DNA of 64,000 nt from assembly GCA_035772405.1 (NCBI GenBank), contig JAYKKM010000173.1, positions 1,409,501 through 1,473,500 of the forward strand, read 5' to 3'. Of this stretch, positions 48,106-56,306 are shown piece after piece. This DNA is from Chrysogorgia sp. JL179-B06 (lineage: Eukaryota; Cnidaria; Anthozoa; Scleralcyonacea; Chrysogorgiidae). Under the pieces are notes generated by a model. The model did no database searches. It was not told the origin of the DNA and worked only from the letters and a program-made list of their open reading frames with translations. Positions within the stretch are counted from its first letter, which is position 1. Each line of letters opens with the position of its first letter. The translations under genes were made by a program, and so were the position numbers.

Positions 48106-51100
48106 TCGCATGGTTTGAAATCTGTGAGATGTGTATCAGCTAGTAGGCTACAGAGTGAGGTGTCTGGACGTGGGGCTGCTGCGGGTGAGGATGTCGTTAG
48201 TAACAAGACTGTGTCAAGCAATATTGTGAGTGGTCCTGATATGAACTTTATCTCAAGTCATGAGTCGAGTGGAGCTCGTGGTTCGAAAAGGTCTAAGGAC
48301 TTAGCTATATTAAATAATAAAACGACTCGTGTGAAAATGTCTGAAAGTAAACGTGACTCTATTATGGATGGTAATGTCGCTCGTAGTGGTACACTATCGA
48401 GTGGTGGTGCGCGTGGTCCTGATATAGGTTCTGGTAATTTAGTTATGCCGAATATTAAGATGAGTTTTCTAGAGAGGATGTCTGGCTATCTAGCTGACGC
48501 TAAAGCATTGGGGTATAAGTGGATGGACCTTATTAGAAAGGTATCTAGAGAGGACGTTATTAGTAGAGTCACCAGAGTTAGGGAGGTTCGGAAGGCTAGA
48601 CGTGATCTTAGACGACATGTGAGGAGGTCACGACTAAGTCAGGAGGCCTCAGACAAAGAGTACAAGAGAATCAATAGTCTTATTGCTAAGATGAGACGTC
48701 CTACTGTAGTACAAAGGGGAGTTGCTCTCAAAGGGTATACCAAGTCGTATAGTGTTAAGGTAGTCGACAATAAGGAACCATTAAAACAATTAGTCAGGAC
48801 TAGAGGAGTAGTGGGCTCAACTTTACAGAAAGAGCTAGAGAGACTGAAAGGTTTGAAGTTTTCCGAGACATTGAAAGTGACTCTAGAGAAACAAATTGGT
48901 GATGGGAAGTCTTTGTTTAAGACAGCCTTCTTCAATAGTGTGGTCAAAACAGTGGTTAGTAGTGTTGATATTAGTGGGACTACGAGACAAGCTAGTGAGG
49001 AGATATTAAATCGTATAGCTGTGTGGTTGTCAGAAGGGTCTGGGTGGGTTGTAGACAGTGTTAATGATCACTATATTAATGTGGTAGTGTATAAGCCTCT
49101 TAGAGGATCGAGTTATGTTGAGCTACCAGAAGAGTTGAGGAACGCGTCGAAAGGTTTGATTAATATAAAGAATGAAGATGACAAGTGTTTCATGTGGTGT
49201 CACGTGTTACACAAGTGTCCTGTGGGAAAGGATCCGCAGAGAGTGTCGAAGCATAAGAAGAACGTAGGTTCTGTCAATTATGAAGGAGTGAGATTTCCAG
49301 TGGATACGAAACAGTACAACAAGATAGAGAGACAGAATGATATCAGCATAAGCGTGTTTGGGTATGAGAACAAGCAGACATTTCCTATCTACGTTTCTGA
49401 GGAGAAGTTCGAGGATCATATGGACCTACTGCTAATAACTAATGGTGTTAAACGACACTACGTGTATATCAAAGACTTTGATAGGTTTATGTACGGTCAG
49501 TCTAGTCACAAGTGTCGCAAGAGTTTCTGTAGGTACTGTCTTCAATGTTTTACTACCAATGAGATTCTAGAGAATCATAAGGAGGTTTGTATGGTGGTAA
49601 ATGGTAAGCAAGCGATCAAGATGCCAGTAGAAGAAGACAGCACTCTCGAGTATGAAAATTACCACAAACAATTAGAAGTACCATTCGTAATATACGCAGA
49701 CTTCGAGGCTATCACAGAGAAGGTCGACAATGTGACACCACTCACAGGATCGTACACCAGTGAGTACCAAAGACATACGGATTGTGGGTATGGATACAAA
49801 GTAGTGTGCTGTTACGATGATAAATATAGTAAACCAGTAGAGATGTTTCGAGGTCCGAAAGCGGTTAAGAAGTTCATGAAAAAGATGTTAGAGGAGGTTA
49901 AGTACTGCAAGAAAGTTAGAAAGGAGCATTTTAATAAGGACATGGTGATGACCATAGCTGATAAGGTTAACTTCAAGGAAGCGACTAAATGTCATATTTG
50001 TGATAGGGAATATAAACGTAAAAACGTGAGAGTTAGAGATCATTGTCACGTCACTGGTAAGTATAGAGGTTCAGCACATCAGTTATGTAATAGGAACTAC
50101 AGACTGACTGACAAGATACCTGTCATATTTCATAATCTAAGAGGGTACGATAGCCACTTCATAATGCAAGAGATAGGTAAGATAGGTCAGAAAATCAACG
50201 TCATACCAAATAATATGGAGAAATATATGGCATTCATGTTAGGTAAACATCTAGTGTTTCTAGATAGTTTCCAGTTCATGAGCTCTAGTCTAGCCAACCT
50301 AGTGAACAACCTACCAAAGGAATGTCTCAAGTACACGTCTGAACTGTTTCAAGGCGAGGAGCTAGAGTTGGTGTCTCGAAAAGGTGCAGTGTACCCGTAT
50401 GACTATATGGATAGTTTCGATAAGTTTAACGAACTTGAGTTACCACCAAAGGAGAGTTTCTACAGCGTCCTAAACGACGAGCATGTGTCAGACACAGACT
50501 ACGAGCACGCTCAAGAAGTGTGGAATACAATGGGTGTGGAGAATATGGGTGGGTACCACGATCTATACCTAAAGTCTGACGTGTTACTACTAGCTGACGT
50601 GTTCGAGAACTTTAGAAGAACGTGTAAGCAGTACTACCAATTAGATCCTTGTCATTACTTCACATCACCTGGACTATCGTGGGACGCTGCTCTAAAGATG
50701 ACAGGAGTGGAACTAAAGTTGATGACTAACATTGATATGTTTCAGTTTATCGAGAAAGGAATGCGGGGTGGTGTCTCCTGTATAACGCATAGACATGGAG
50801 AAGCTAATAACAAGTACATGAAGGGGTATGATAGTAGTAAACCATCGAAACACATCGTATACCTAGATGCGAATAACCTTTACGGTTGGGCTATGTGTCA
50901 GTATCTACCGACTGGTGGATTTGAGTGGGTCGATGGTTTTGACATCAACAGTCTAGATAAATATAGCAACGAGTCAGACAAGGGGTTGATACTTGAGGTT
51001 GATCTAGAGTATCCAGAGGAGTTGCACGATCTTCACAACGACTATCCTTTAGCCCCTGAGAGGATGAAAGTGAGTAGTGATATGTTGTCAAACTATTGTA

Positions 51101-52125
51101 AGACAATCCAAAACAAGTTTAAGATATCTGTTGGAGAGGTTGCAAAACTTGTACCTAATCTAAACGGTAAGAGTAAGTATGTCGTTCATTATAGAAACCT
51201 ACAGTTGTACAAAAGTTTGGGAATGAAGGTTAAGAAGATACATAGAGTACTTCAGTTCGATCAGTCACCATGGCTCAAGCAATATATCGACTTTAACACA
51301 GTTAAAAGAACCCAAGCAAAGAATGACTTTGAGAAGGATTTCTTCAAGCTCATGAATAATAGTGTGTTTGGAAAGACTATGGAGAATCTACGAAAACGTG
51401 TGAGCGTGGAGTTAGTAACAGACAAGGAAAAACTGAAGAAACTAGCGTCAAAACCAACCTTTGTAAGCAGTAAGATATTTGACAATAACTTGGTAGCAGT
51501 TCACAAGATCAAAGAGACACTAACTCTAAATAGACCAGCATATGTGGGTATGTGTATTCTAGACCTATCGAAGACATTGATGTATGACTTCCACTACAAT
51601 AACGTCAAAAAGGAGTATGGCAACAAAGCCAAACTACTATTCACGGATACGGACAGTCTAATGTATGAGATTGAGACGGAGGATGTGTACAAAGATATGT
51701 ACGCTAACAAAGAAGTGTTTGACTTTAGTGGATATGATAAGTCATCTCCTTACTTCGACCCAACTAACAAGAAGGTTATTGGTAAAATGAAGGATGAGAC
51801 ATTAGGAGTCCCAATTGTTGAGTTCGTTGGTTTAAGGTCGAAAATGTATAGCTACGTGAAAGAGGACGGAAAAGGTGGGAAGACTGCTAAAGGTATCAAG
51901 AAGAGTACCATTAGAAATAATATAAGACACGACAACTATAAAAGTGTCCTGACAAATGGTGAGCAAATGTCTCACATAATTAAAACTATTCGGAGCAAGA
52001 GCCACCGACTAGGAAGCTACGAAATAAACAAGATATCCTTAAGTTGCTTTGACGACAAGCGATTCATACTACCAGACGGTGTGTCCAGCTATGCGTATGG
52101 ACATTACAAAATAGTTCAGAACTAG
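47995..52125 (+). CDS. polB: Protein-primed type family B DNA polymerase (PolB), element B
   Basis: The first ATG is 47995 (1376 residues). ATG 48460 (MSFLERM) would give 1221 residues, close to the 1226 of element A, and the first 155 residues are Ser/Arg-rich and partly made by an inverted repeat, so 48460 may be the real start. Motifs, numbered from 47995 approximately: Cys/His finger CRYCLQCF 515; ExoI YADFEA 568; CHIC...RDHCH...CN endonuclease-VII-like 668-705; ExoII HNLRGYDSH 719; motif A LDANNLYGWA 961; motif B KLMNNSVFGKT 1120; motif C FTDTDSL 1217. All catalytic acids are present. It reads inward, opposite to element A. Its stop overlaps the tail of the converging zinc-finger gene. 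Confidence 0.95.
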   Translation: MLNPKTEKVLGSPEKLRHSNGKSSPLAPLSRLLIDDMSHGLKSVRCVSASRLQSEVSGRGAAAGEDVVSNKTVSSNIVSGPDMNFISSHESSGARGSKRSKDLAILNNKTTRVKMSESKRDSIMDGNVARSGTLSSGGARGPDIGSGNLVMPNIKMSFLERMSGYLADAKALGYKWMDLIRKVSREDVISRVTRVREVRKARRDLRRHVRRSRLSQEASDKEYKRINSLIAKMRRPTVVQRGVALKGYTKSYSVKVVDNKEPLKQLVRTRGVVGSTLQKELERLKGLKFSETLKVTLEKQIGDGKSLFKTAFFNSVVKTVVSSVDISGTTRQASEEILNRIAVWLSEGSGWVVDSVNDHYINVVVYKPLRGSSYVELPEELRNASKGLINIKNEDDKCFMWCHVLHKCPVGKDPQRVSKHKKNVGSVNYEGVRFPVDTKQYNKIERQNDISISVFGYENKQTFPIYVSEEKFEDHMDLLLITNGVKRHYVYIKDFDRFMYGQSSHKCRKSFCRYCLQCFTTNEILENHKEVCMVVNGKQAIKMPVEEDSTLEYENYHKQLEVPFVIYADFEAITEKVDNVTPLTGSYTSEYQRHTDCGYGYKVVCCYDDKYSKPVEMFRGPKAVKKFMKKMLEEVKYCKKVRKEHFNKDMVMTIADKVNFKEATKCHICDREYKRKNVRVRDHCHVTGKYRGSAHQLCNRNYRLTDKIPVIFHNLRGYDSHFIMQEIGKIGQKINVIPNNMEKYMAFMLGKHLVFLDSFQFMSSSLANLVNNLPKECLKYTSELFQGEELELVSRKGAVYPYDYMDSFDKFNELELPPKESFYSVLNDEHVSDTDYEHAQEVWNTMGVENMGGYHDLYLKSDVLLLADVFENFRRTCKQYYQLDPCHYFTSPGLSWDAALKMTGVELKLMTNIDMFQFIEKGMRGGVSCITHRHGEANNKYMKGYDSSKPSKHIVYLDANNLYGWAMCQYLPTGGFEWVDGFDINSLDKYSNESDKGLILEVDLEYPEELHDLHNDYPLAPERMKVSSDMLSNYCKTIQNKFKISVGEVAKLVPNLNGKSKYVVHYRNLQLYKSLGMKVKKIHRVLQFDQSPWLKQYIDFNTVKRTQAKNDFEKDFFKLMNNSVFGKTMENLRKRVSVELVTDKEKLKKLASKPTFVSSKIFDNNLVAVHKIKETLTLNRPAYVGMCILDLSKTLMYDFHYNNVKKEYGNKAKLLFTDTDSLMYEIETEDVYKDMYANKEVFDFSGYDKSSPYFDPTNKKVIGKMKDETLGVPIVEFVGLRSKMYSYVKEDGKGGKTAKGIKKSTIRNNIRHDNYKSVLTNGEQMSHIIKTIRSKSHRLGSYEINKISLSCFDDKRFILPDGVSSYAYGHYKIVQN

Positions 52126-52305
52126 CTGCTTAGGTTTCTCAAATGTTTTCTAGTCTTGACGTGTTTAGATAGATTTAGAGGTCACGTAGTATGACCGATC
52201 GCACGTCTCACACACCCACTTATGAGTTCTTATCCACTCTTTGGTTTGAGCTCTGGATGCTATTAAAGCTTCTTCTTTGGTTTGGTAAATTTTTGGTCTT
52301 GCCAT
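52122..52305 (-). pseudogene. Small zinc-finger protein gene broken by a 4-bp duplication
   Basis: ATG 52305 opens MARPKIYQTKEEALIASR, reaches KWVCETCDRSYY (Cys32, Cys35) and stops at 52165 after 46 residues. The two expected histidines are encoded downstream in another frame, ending at a stop at 52122-52124. The tandem 4-mer TAGATAGA at 52166-52173 accounts for the shift. MARPK...KWVCxxCxxxY with a following H/H pair is a small zinc-finger type common in giant viruses and Polintons. Frameshifting or a sequencing error cannot be excluded. Confidence 0.65.
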
Positions 52306-52934
52306 TATATATTACTATATATTTTATTTACCCACTCATTGTAGTATGGATCTCCTCTCCCATCCCAACCTAGATCCTCGTATACTACACTATACAGGTT
52401 ATACTCGAATCGCACCTTAACCTTACCAGGTTTGAGGTCGTTAAGACTACCTCTCAACTCTATACCTCTTCTAGAGCATATTCTTATGACATAGAAAATA
52501 TATTTCGATATGTTCTTGACAATCAGTTTGTTTATTTTAAGAGACCATACTATCTCTATAAAATCACTGACAACTGTTGGTATGTCACTCTCGTTAACTA
52601 GTCCAGTCAACATTCTATCTAACCATTTACTGTAACTATGTCTATGAGCCGATTTCTTGTACATCCAAATGTTAGGTACGAAGTTTCTCACACGTCCGTA
52701 GGTAGTCTCTCCACACTTGTTACAACTAAATACACCATCTTCGATTTGGGTTCTGTGGTTACTACACTTGTAACAGTATGTGGTGTCGTGCCACTTTTTT
52801 GGTGTTGAGTTCTTAATTCCATTCTTGATCTCGTCCAATGTGTACCCTAATGTAGTACCACTCCACTTTTTTGATGTAATCTCATCCAATGTATACCCAG
52901 CATAGAACATTCTCATTGTACGTTCGTCAACCAT
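52305..52934 (-). CDS. VLTF3-like zinc-ribbon protein, element B
   Basis: 209 residues. The N-terminus has a repeated GYTLDEI..KKW..TT unit (about 13-52). A four-Cys ribbon follows at 54, 57, 71 and 74 (CYKC...CNKCG), then HRHSYSKWLDRMLTG (about 97-111), NESDIPTVVSDFIEIVW and a helical C-terminal half. The ribbon followed by a Y/F..WL segment and an IP..V..I helix resembles the poxvirus/NCLDV late transcription factor VLTF3. The A candidate at 31110 has a similar plan but at the other end of the gene map. Its stop codon lies directly before the zinc-finger start at 52305. Confidence 0.5.
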   Translation of the reverse strand: MVDERTMRMFYAGYTLDEITSKKWSGTTLGYTLDEIKNGIKNSTPKKWHDTTYCYKCSNHRTQIEDGVFSCNKCGETTYGRVRNFVPNIWMYKKSAHRHSYSKWLDRMLTGLVNESDIPTVVSDFIEIVWSLKINKLIVKNISKYIFYVIRICSRRGIELRGSLNDLKPGKVKVRFEYNLYSVVYEDLGWDGRGDPYYNEWVNKIYSNI

Positions 52935-52964
52935 TTAAGTTAGTATACTATATATATCTTTAGA

Positions 52965-53150
52965 CTATAGTGTAGTAACTTTGTTGTTGAGTGTCTCCAA
53001 CTCACACTTTATTGTTATGACCTGTTTTAGAGCGTCTGATAGTAGTTGTTCCAACTCTTCTATCTGACGAGTTTGGTAAGAGAGTGTCTCTGTCAAGTTA
53101 CGCTTCTTATTAAATTCCATAGCCATCTCCTTCAAAGTTTTAGTGCTCAT
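52965..53150 (-). CDS. Small coiled-coil protein, element B
   Basis: 61 residues, almost entirely a predicted coiled coil (TRQIEELEQLLSDALKQV, about 27-44, then IKCELETLNNKV). ATG 53150 lies 2 bp after the stop of the next upstream gene (53153) and is preceded by ATATATAGAGTGTTATAG, a B-type AT-rich motif. Its position in a gapless gene block argues that it is real. No homologue in A. Confidence 0.55.
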   Translation of the reverse strand: MSTKTLKEMAMEFNKKRNLTETLSYQTRQIEELEQLLSDALKQVITIKCELETLNNKVTTL

Positions 53151-53152
53151 TT

Positions 53153-53617
53153 CTATAACACTCTATATATTAAGTAACCTAAAGGTAGTCCAACAACTCC
53201 AACGAATACCGTTTGGTATTCTTTCATCTCATCTGAGGGTTTGTAATAGTCTGACAACTCAGGCTCTTTACTAAATGTCTTCCCATCATACTGTATCGTC
53301 AGTACTTGTCTTAATTGGTCCAGAGCGTGGTTCGTGTCGTTTATGTCTGCGTTAGCGTCTGACAGTTGTTGTCTTAATTCCTGAACTTTTGAGAACGGGT
53401 CAATAGGTAAGTATTTCTTGCTCTGCGCCCACTTAACGAGTAGCGTTGAAACGCCTACAGCAGTCGCTAACTTGAGGGTGCCCTTCACTGATTCAGGAGT
53501 GCCTAACGGTTCTTTTAGTACTTTCTTTGATGCCATGGATACGGCTACGGCTCCAGCAGTCACAAGGGCTGAGTCGTATAGCTCGTTCATCAGTTCTTTT
53601 CTGTCTATTGATGCCAT
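53153..53617 (-). CDS. Two-part membrane protein equal to two separate element A proteins
   Basis: 154 residues. Residues 1-77 match the 74-residue A protein at 21503 (KELMNELYD, SKKVLKEPLGTP, GTLKLATAVG, PIDPFS). Residues 78-154 match the C-terminal half of the A protein at 20248-20667 (QQLSDANADINDTNHALDQL, KEPELSDYYKPSDEMKEYQ). Hydrophobic segments lie near 17-30, 45-62 and at the C-terminus (VFVGVVGLPLGYLIYRVL). The promoter ACATGTCGTATAATAT directly precedes the ATG. Function unknown. Confidence 0.75.
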   Translation of the reverse strand: MASIDRKELMNELYDSALVTAGAVAVSMASKKVLKEPLGTPESVKGTLKLATAVGVSTLLVKWAQSKKYLPIDPFSKVQELRQQLSDANADINDTNHALDQLRQVLTIQYDGKTFSKEPELSDYYKPSDEMKEYQTVFVGVVGLPLGYLIYRVL

Positions 53618-53640
53618 ATATTATACGACATGTTTTAATC
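53618..53640 (-). promoter_or_regulatory. Element B start-proximal promoter motif
   Basis: Read on the minus strand, AAAACATGTCGTATAATAT abuts the ATG at 53617. Related blocks precede 54798 (ACATGTGGTATAGTATAG), 61537 (ACATGTGTTATAATATATAG), 62793 and 63418. The element A motif differs (TCGTATAATAAAAGG). Confidence 0.6.
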
Positions 53641-53934
53641 GAGGCTGTCGAGTTTACGTGATGGTTTTATAATAACAGTCTTAGGCTCTTCGGTCACTAC
53701 TTGTTTGTCTTGCCTAATCGTGTAGTACAGCGAACCAGCGGCTATTACCACTCCTATAGTGCCTATGATGTATCCGTAGTTAAAACTATCGTCCTCACTT
53801 ATGACTCTCTCTCTCATCTTCCTCTCTTTGGCTGCTTTTGATATAGCAGCCAAGCGTTTGCCTGCCTCTACTCTCTTAGGGTCTTTAACCCTTGCTGTCG
53901 ACGTTATAATAGGTACGGACTCACTGTCAGTCAT
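53635..53934 (-). CDS. Small single-TM protein with basic N-terminus, element B
   Basis: 99 residues, homologous to the 111-residue A protein at 20883 (PKRVEAGKRLAAISKAAKER; YGYIIGTIGVVIAAGSLYY; tail ending LDSLD). The TM lies at about 50-68. In both elements it neighbours the membrane protein(s) described at 53153, although strand relations differ. The AT-rich motif CGTATAGTATAAG precedes the ATG. Confidence 0.75.
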   Translation of the reverse strand: MTDSESVPIITSTARVKDPKRVEAGKRLAAISKAAKERKMRERVISEDDSFNYGYIIGTIGVVIAAGSLYYTIRQDKQVVTEEPKTVIIKPSRKLDSLD

Positions 53935-53991
53935 CTTATACTATACGTGGTGTCTTGTTACAGATGACCTCACAGTCGTCTCACGGTCATC

Positions 53992-54798
53992 TCACAGATA
54001 GAGTATTCGATGAAAATATCTTTGGTGATTAGACAGTGTGGTTTCACTCTTAAATCTCCTATTGCAGTACTCACACAGAACTCTGGAGTCTATCATATAT
54101 GTCTCTATGAAATGTATTATCTCATGTTGGTCTGAGGATAGTAACGTGTTGTACCCTTGTGATCTTAGTCTCCTTAATACCCTCAACTGGTTATTCCTAA
54201 TAACCCCATTACCTTTCGGTGTTTTGAACTCTATAGCAAAACCATTGTATCTCTTGTGTAGTTGTGGAACTATCAAGTCTGGTTGCCCACCACTGTAACC
54301 TTTCTTCCATCCATCTATTCTTTTAGTAGATGTGTCTTGGTACTCACCCAACCCTGGGATGACTATTGTTGGATGGTACTCTCTAATGTACTTCACAATG
54401 TCGTAGTGTAAATCTGTCTCATTCATGATTGACAGTTGGTTATGTTGCATATAAACACCTGTCTTTCTAATAGATGGTAGGACTTCTGAGAACACCCAGT
54501 TTTGAAACTTCTTGGCTGACTCGAGTTTCGATGAGAAGACTAGAGAGTAAACTCCTGGCTCCGATATGAGTATCGTGTTTGGTTGCATGTTTAAAGGGGG
54601 GTCGGAATCAGACCCCCCTTTAAACACCTCTTGTTTTACCTTATATTCGTCGTCGACATAGGCCCTAATAGCCCATTTAGTATTTTCATACCCTAATGCC
54701 TTAGCGACTTCTTTTCCGTAGAACCATATATTGTCTCCTTCCTTGATAGTCGTGACTGACTTATTCTCAAAACTAAATACTTTAGTTAGACTCATCAT
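53992..54798 (-). CDS. Bro-N / VRR-NUC-type nuclease / zinc-finger fusion
   Basis: 268 residues in three parts. Residues about 5-115 are a Bro-N DNA-binding domain (IWFYGKEVAKALGYEN; ISEPGVYSLVFSSKLESAKKF; WVFSEVLPSIRKTG). Residues about 150-225 show a VRR-NUC/PD-(D/E)xK nuclease pattern: GQPDL (Asp174), AIEFKTPKG (Glu190, Lys192) and Gln204. Residues 242-263 are a C2H2 finger (CEYC...H....H). Bro-N proteins are common in large DNA viruses and phages; the nuclease arrangement suggests DNA processing or competitor attack. A 15-bp-stem palindrome lies inside the Bro-N coding region at residues 59-71. Absent from A. Confidence 0.8.
   Translation of the reverse strand: MMSLTKVFSFENKSVTTIKEGDNIWFYGKEVAKALGYENTKWAIRAYVDDEYKVKQEVFKGGSDSDPPLNMQPNTILISEPGVYSLVFSSKLESAKKFQNWVFSEVLPSIRKTGVYMQHNQLSIMNETDLHYDIVKYIREYHPTIVIPGLGEYQDTSTKRIDGWKKGYSGGQPDLIVPQLHKRYNGFAIEFKTPKGNGVIRNNQLRVLRRLRSQGYNTLLSSDQHEIIHFIETYMIDSRVLCEYCNRRFKSETTLSNHQRYFHRILYL
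54589..54625. repeat. GC-rich palindrome inside the Bro-N coding region
   Basis: GTTTAAAGGGGGGTC, a 7-base spacer, GACCCCCCTTTAAAC: a perfect 15-bp stem. It adds in-frame residues around KGGSDSDPPLN to Bro-N. A second, less perfect member is at 54833-54859 at the end of the neighbouring gene. Confidence 0.8.
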
Positions 54799-54803
54799 CT
54801 ATA

Positions 54804-55343
54804 CTATACCACATGTTTTATTTTTGTGTTTAAAGGGGGGTCCGATTCGCGCCCCCCTTGTGTCTCGTATACTTTATTGTACCTTTTCACCATTCCATTA
54901 ATTGGTGGGCATAAGTCAGTCACATTATCGTCCAACACTTTAACGTCTGAGAGAAACATTGACTCATTGTAAGGAAGACCTCTAAGATACGATCTTAGTT
55001 GTGTCAATATCTTTTTGTAACTAGTGTGCGCAAATTTACAATGCTCCACTCTACTCGTCAGATTGGATTTAGCCAAGTAGCCTTGGATGATCACACCAGG
55101 ACCACTAATACAAGCAATGATTAGAGGGTTAGCTGTTATCGATCCAGCTACAATCCCTACTGTCGTTAACCCTATGCTAGTCATGTTTAACGACAGTTTA
55201 ATTTTCTTAAACCTCTTGTATTTCCATTTGTAACAGGCTTCTAGTTTGTGGTAGTACGCGTACAATCGTTTGAGCTCTACCACCTCTTCCTCTGGCATAT
55301 CCTTTGATATGTGATTGAAAACAACAACTGACTTCCTCCTCAT
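54804..55343 (-). CDS. SLATT-like two-TM protein, element B
   Basis: 179 residues. An N-terminal charged region leads to a helix (LKRLYAYYHKLEACYKWKYK, about 24-43), then two TM segments at about 50-68 (SLNMTSIGLTTVGIVAG) and 71-90 (NPLIIACISGPGVIIQGYL), and a helical tail (CKFAHTSYKKILTQLRSYL). This is the same topology as the A protein at 31682, with weak sequence similarity. The last residues (ESDPPLN) come from a GC palindrome. ATG 55343 follows TAAGATAT. Confidence 0.5.
   Translation of the reverse strand: MRRKSVVVFNHISKDMPEEEVVELKRLYAYYHKLEACYKWKYKRFKKIKLSLNMTSIGLTTVGIVAGSITANPLIIACISGPGVIIQGYLAKSNLTSRVEHCKFAHTSYKKILTQLRSYLRGLPYNESMFLSDVKVLDDNVTDLCPPINGMVKRYNKVYETQGGRESDPPLNTKIKHVV
54833..54859. 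repeat. Second GC-rich palindrome, end of the SLATT-like gene
   Basis: AAGGGGGG, an 11-base spacer, CCCCCCTT, preceded by GTTTAA as in the first palindrome at 54589. It encodes GGRESDPPLN against GGSDSDPPLN in the Bro-N gene, so both derive from one mobile or copied sequence. Confidence 0.75.
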
Positions 55344-55348
55344 ATATC

Positions 55349-56302
55349 TTAGCTCACATCATATTCCTTCATCATATCTCTACCAACTAATATTATGTCT
55401 CGGCTCGTCATGTAGCCAGAGACAACCCTCACACCGTAGAACTCTATCAAAGACGGGTACTTATACGGTGCGAGTGGTATTTTTGGTCGATACACTCCAA
55501 AGATCGTTACGTAAGGAGACCCTATCTCTTCATGATTAGCTGTGAAGTCTGAGTCTGTTGATCTTATGTTGTTCACCTTAACGTAGGAGTTACCCATCCG
55601 CCAATGTATTGATATCATATGTCTCTTGGTGATGTCGATGTTATTTGGGATTGTACACGTGTACTCCCTTGCTGGAGAGCCACCACCGTATGATAATTTA
55701 TCGTTTTCGCCTCCTTTGTATCCTATGTATTTGTCCCACGATCCATCATCGTTTGAGATAATTGCCTCCCAATCTATCGTAGTTACCCTCATGGCTAACC
55801 TCACTACCATAAAAACGGATATGTCACAGTATTGCATACGTGGACAGTTAAAATGCACTCCAGCTTCAAACGGAATTGGAGTTAGCTCAGGGGATAGGAA
55901 GCTATGACCATTGTTAACACCAATAATAGGACCATACGTTGGATCGTATTGCACTAACATGTTCGTTTTATCTCTAATGGTTTTCACTTTATTTGTTCCA
56001 CTGTGGTACTCCACCATACTCACAGCACGGTTTGTGACGTTAAAATCAAATAGAACGTTATAGGACTGCGTTCTAAAGTATTGTGATAAGTATACAGACT
56101 CCAACACTTTTTTATTGATAGCATCCCAATCGTCTTCTGGATCTACTACGTTTTTGAGTGCTCTGAACGCCATATCTATATTCCCAGACATCCTCCCACC
56201 GCTAACGCTTAACTTAGGGTCACTGTCTAGATGTCTCTTCGCTCTTCTTAATATTTTGTCACTCTCGTAGTCTCTGTCCTCAAATCCATAACTTAGACTC
56301 AT
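55349..56302 (-). CDS. LamG-like protein with fibre motif, element B
   Basis: 317 residues. An N-terminal motif SGGRMSGNIDMAFRALKNV, then VDPEDDWDAINKK (about 34-65) follows the GGxMxGNIDM..LxNxxDPxxxxDAxNK signature of phage and viral fibre stalks. A LamG/ConA-like domain follows (FNCPRMQYCDISVFMVVRL; SNDDGSWDKYIGYKG; LSYGGGSPAREYTC; HMISIHWRMGNSYVKVN), homologous to the A protein at 22875. This combination supports a receptor-binding fibre with a C-terminal sandwich head. It lies between the SLATT-like gene and the 576-residue gene. Confidence 0.7.
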   Translation of the reverse strand: MSLSYGFEDRDYESDKILRRAKRHLDSDPKLSVSGGRMSGNIDMAFRALKNVVDPEDDWDAINKKVLESVYLSQYFRTQSYNVLFDFNVTNRAVSMVEYHSGTNKVKTIRDKTNMLVQYDPTYGPIIGVNNGHSFLSPELTPIPFEAGVHFNCPRMQYCDISVFMVVRLAMRVTTIDWEAIISNDDGSWDKYIGYKGGENDKLSYGGGSPAREYTCTIPNNIDITKRHMISIHWRMGNSYVKVNNIRSTDSDFTANHEEIGSPYVTIFGVYRPKIPLAPYKYPSLIEFYGVRVVSGYMTSRDIILVGRDMMKEYDVS

Positions 56303-56306
56303 TATG

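Noticed and set aside
47690..48221. Minus-strand frames of 76 and 167 codons at the left of element B
   Set aside because: They arise from the inverted repeat mirroring the polymerase start; no independent domain.
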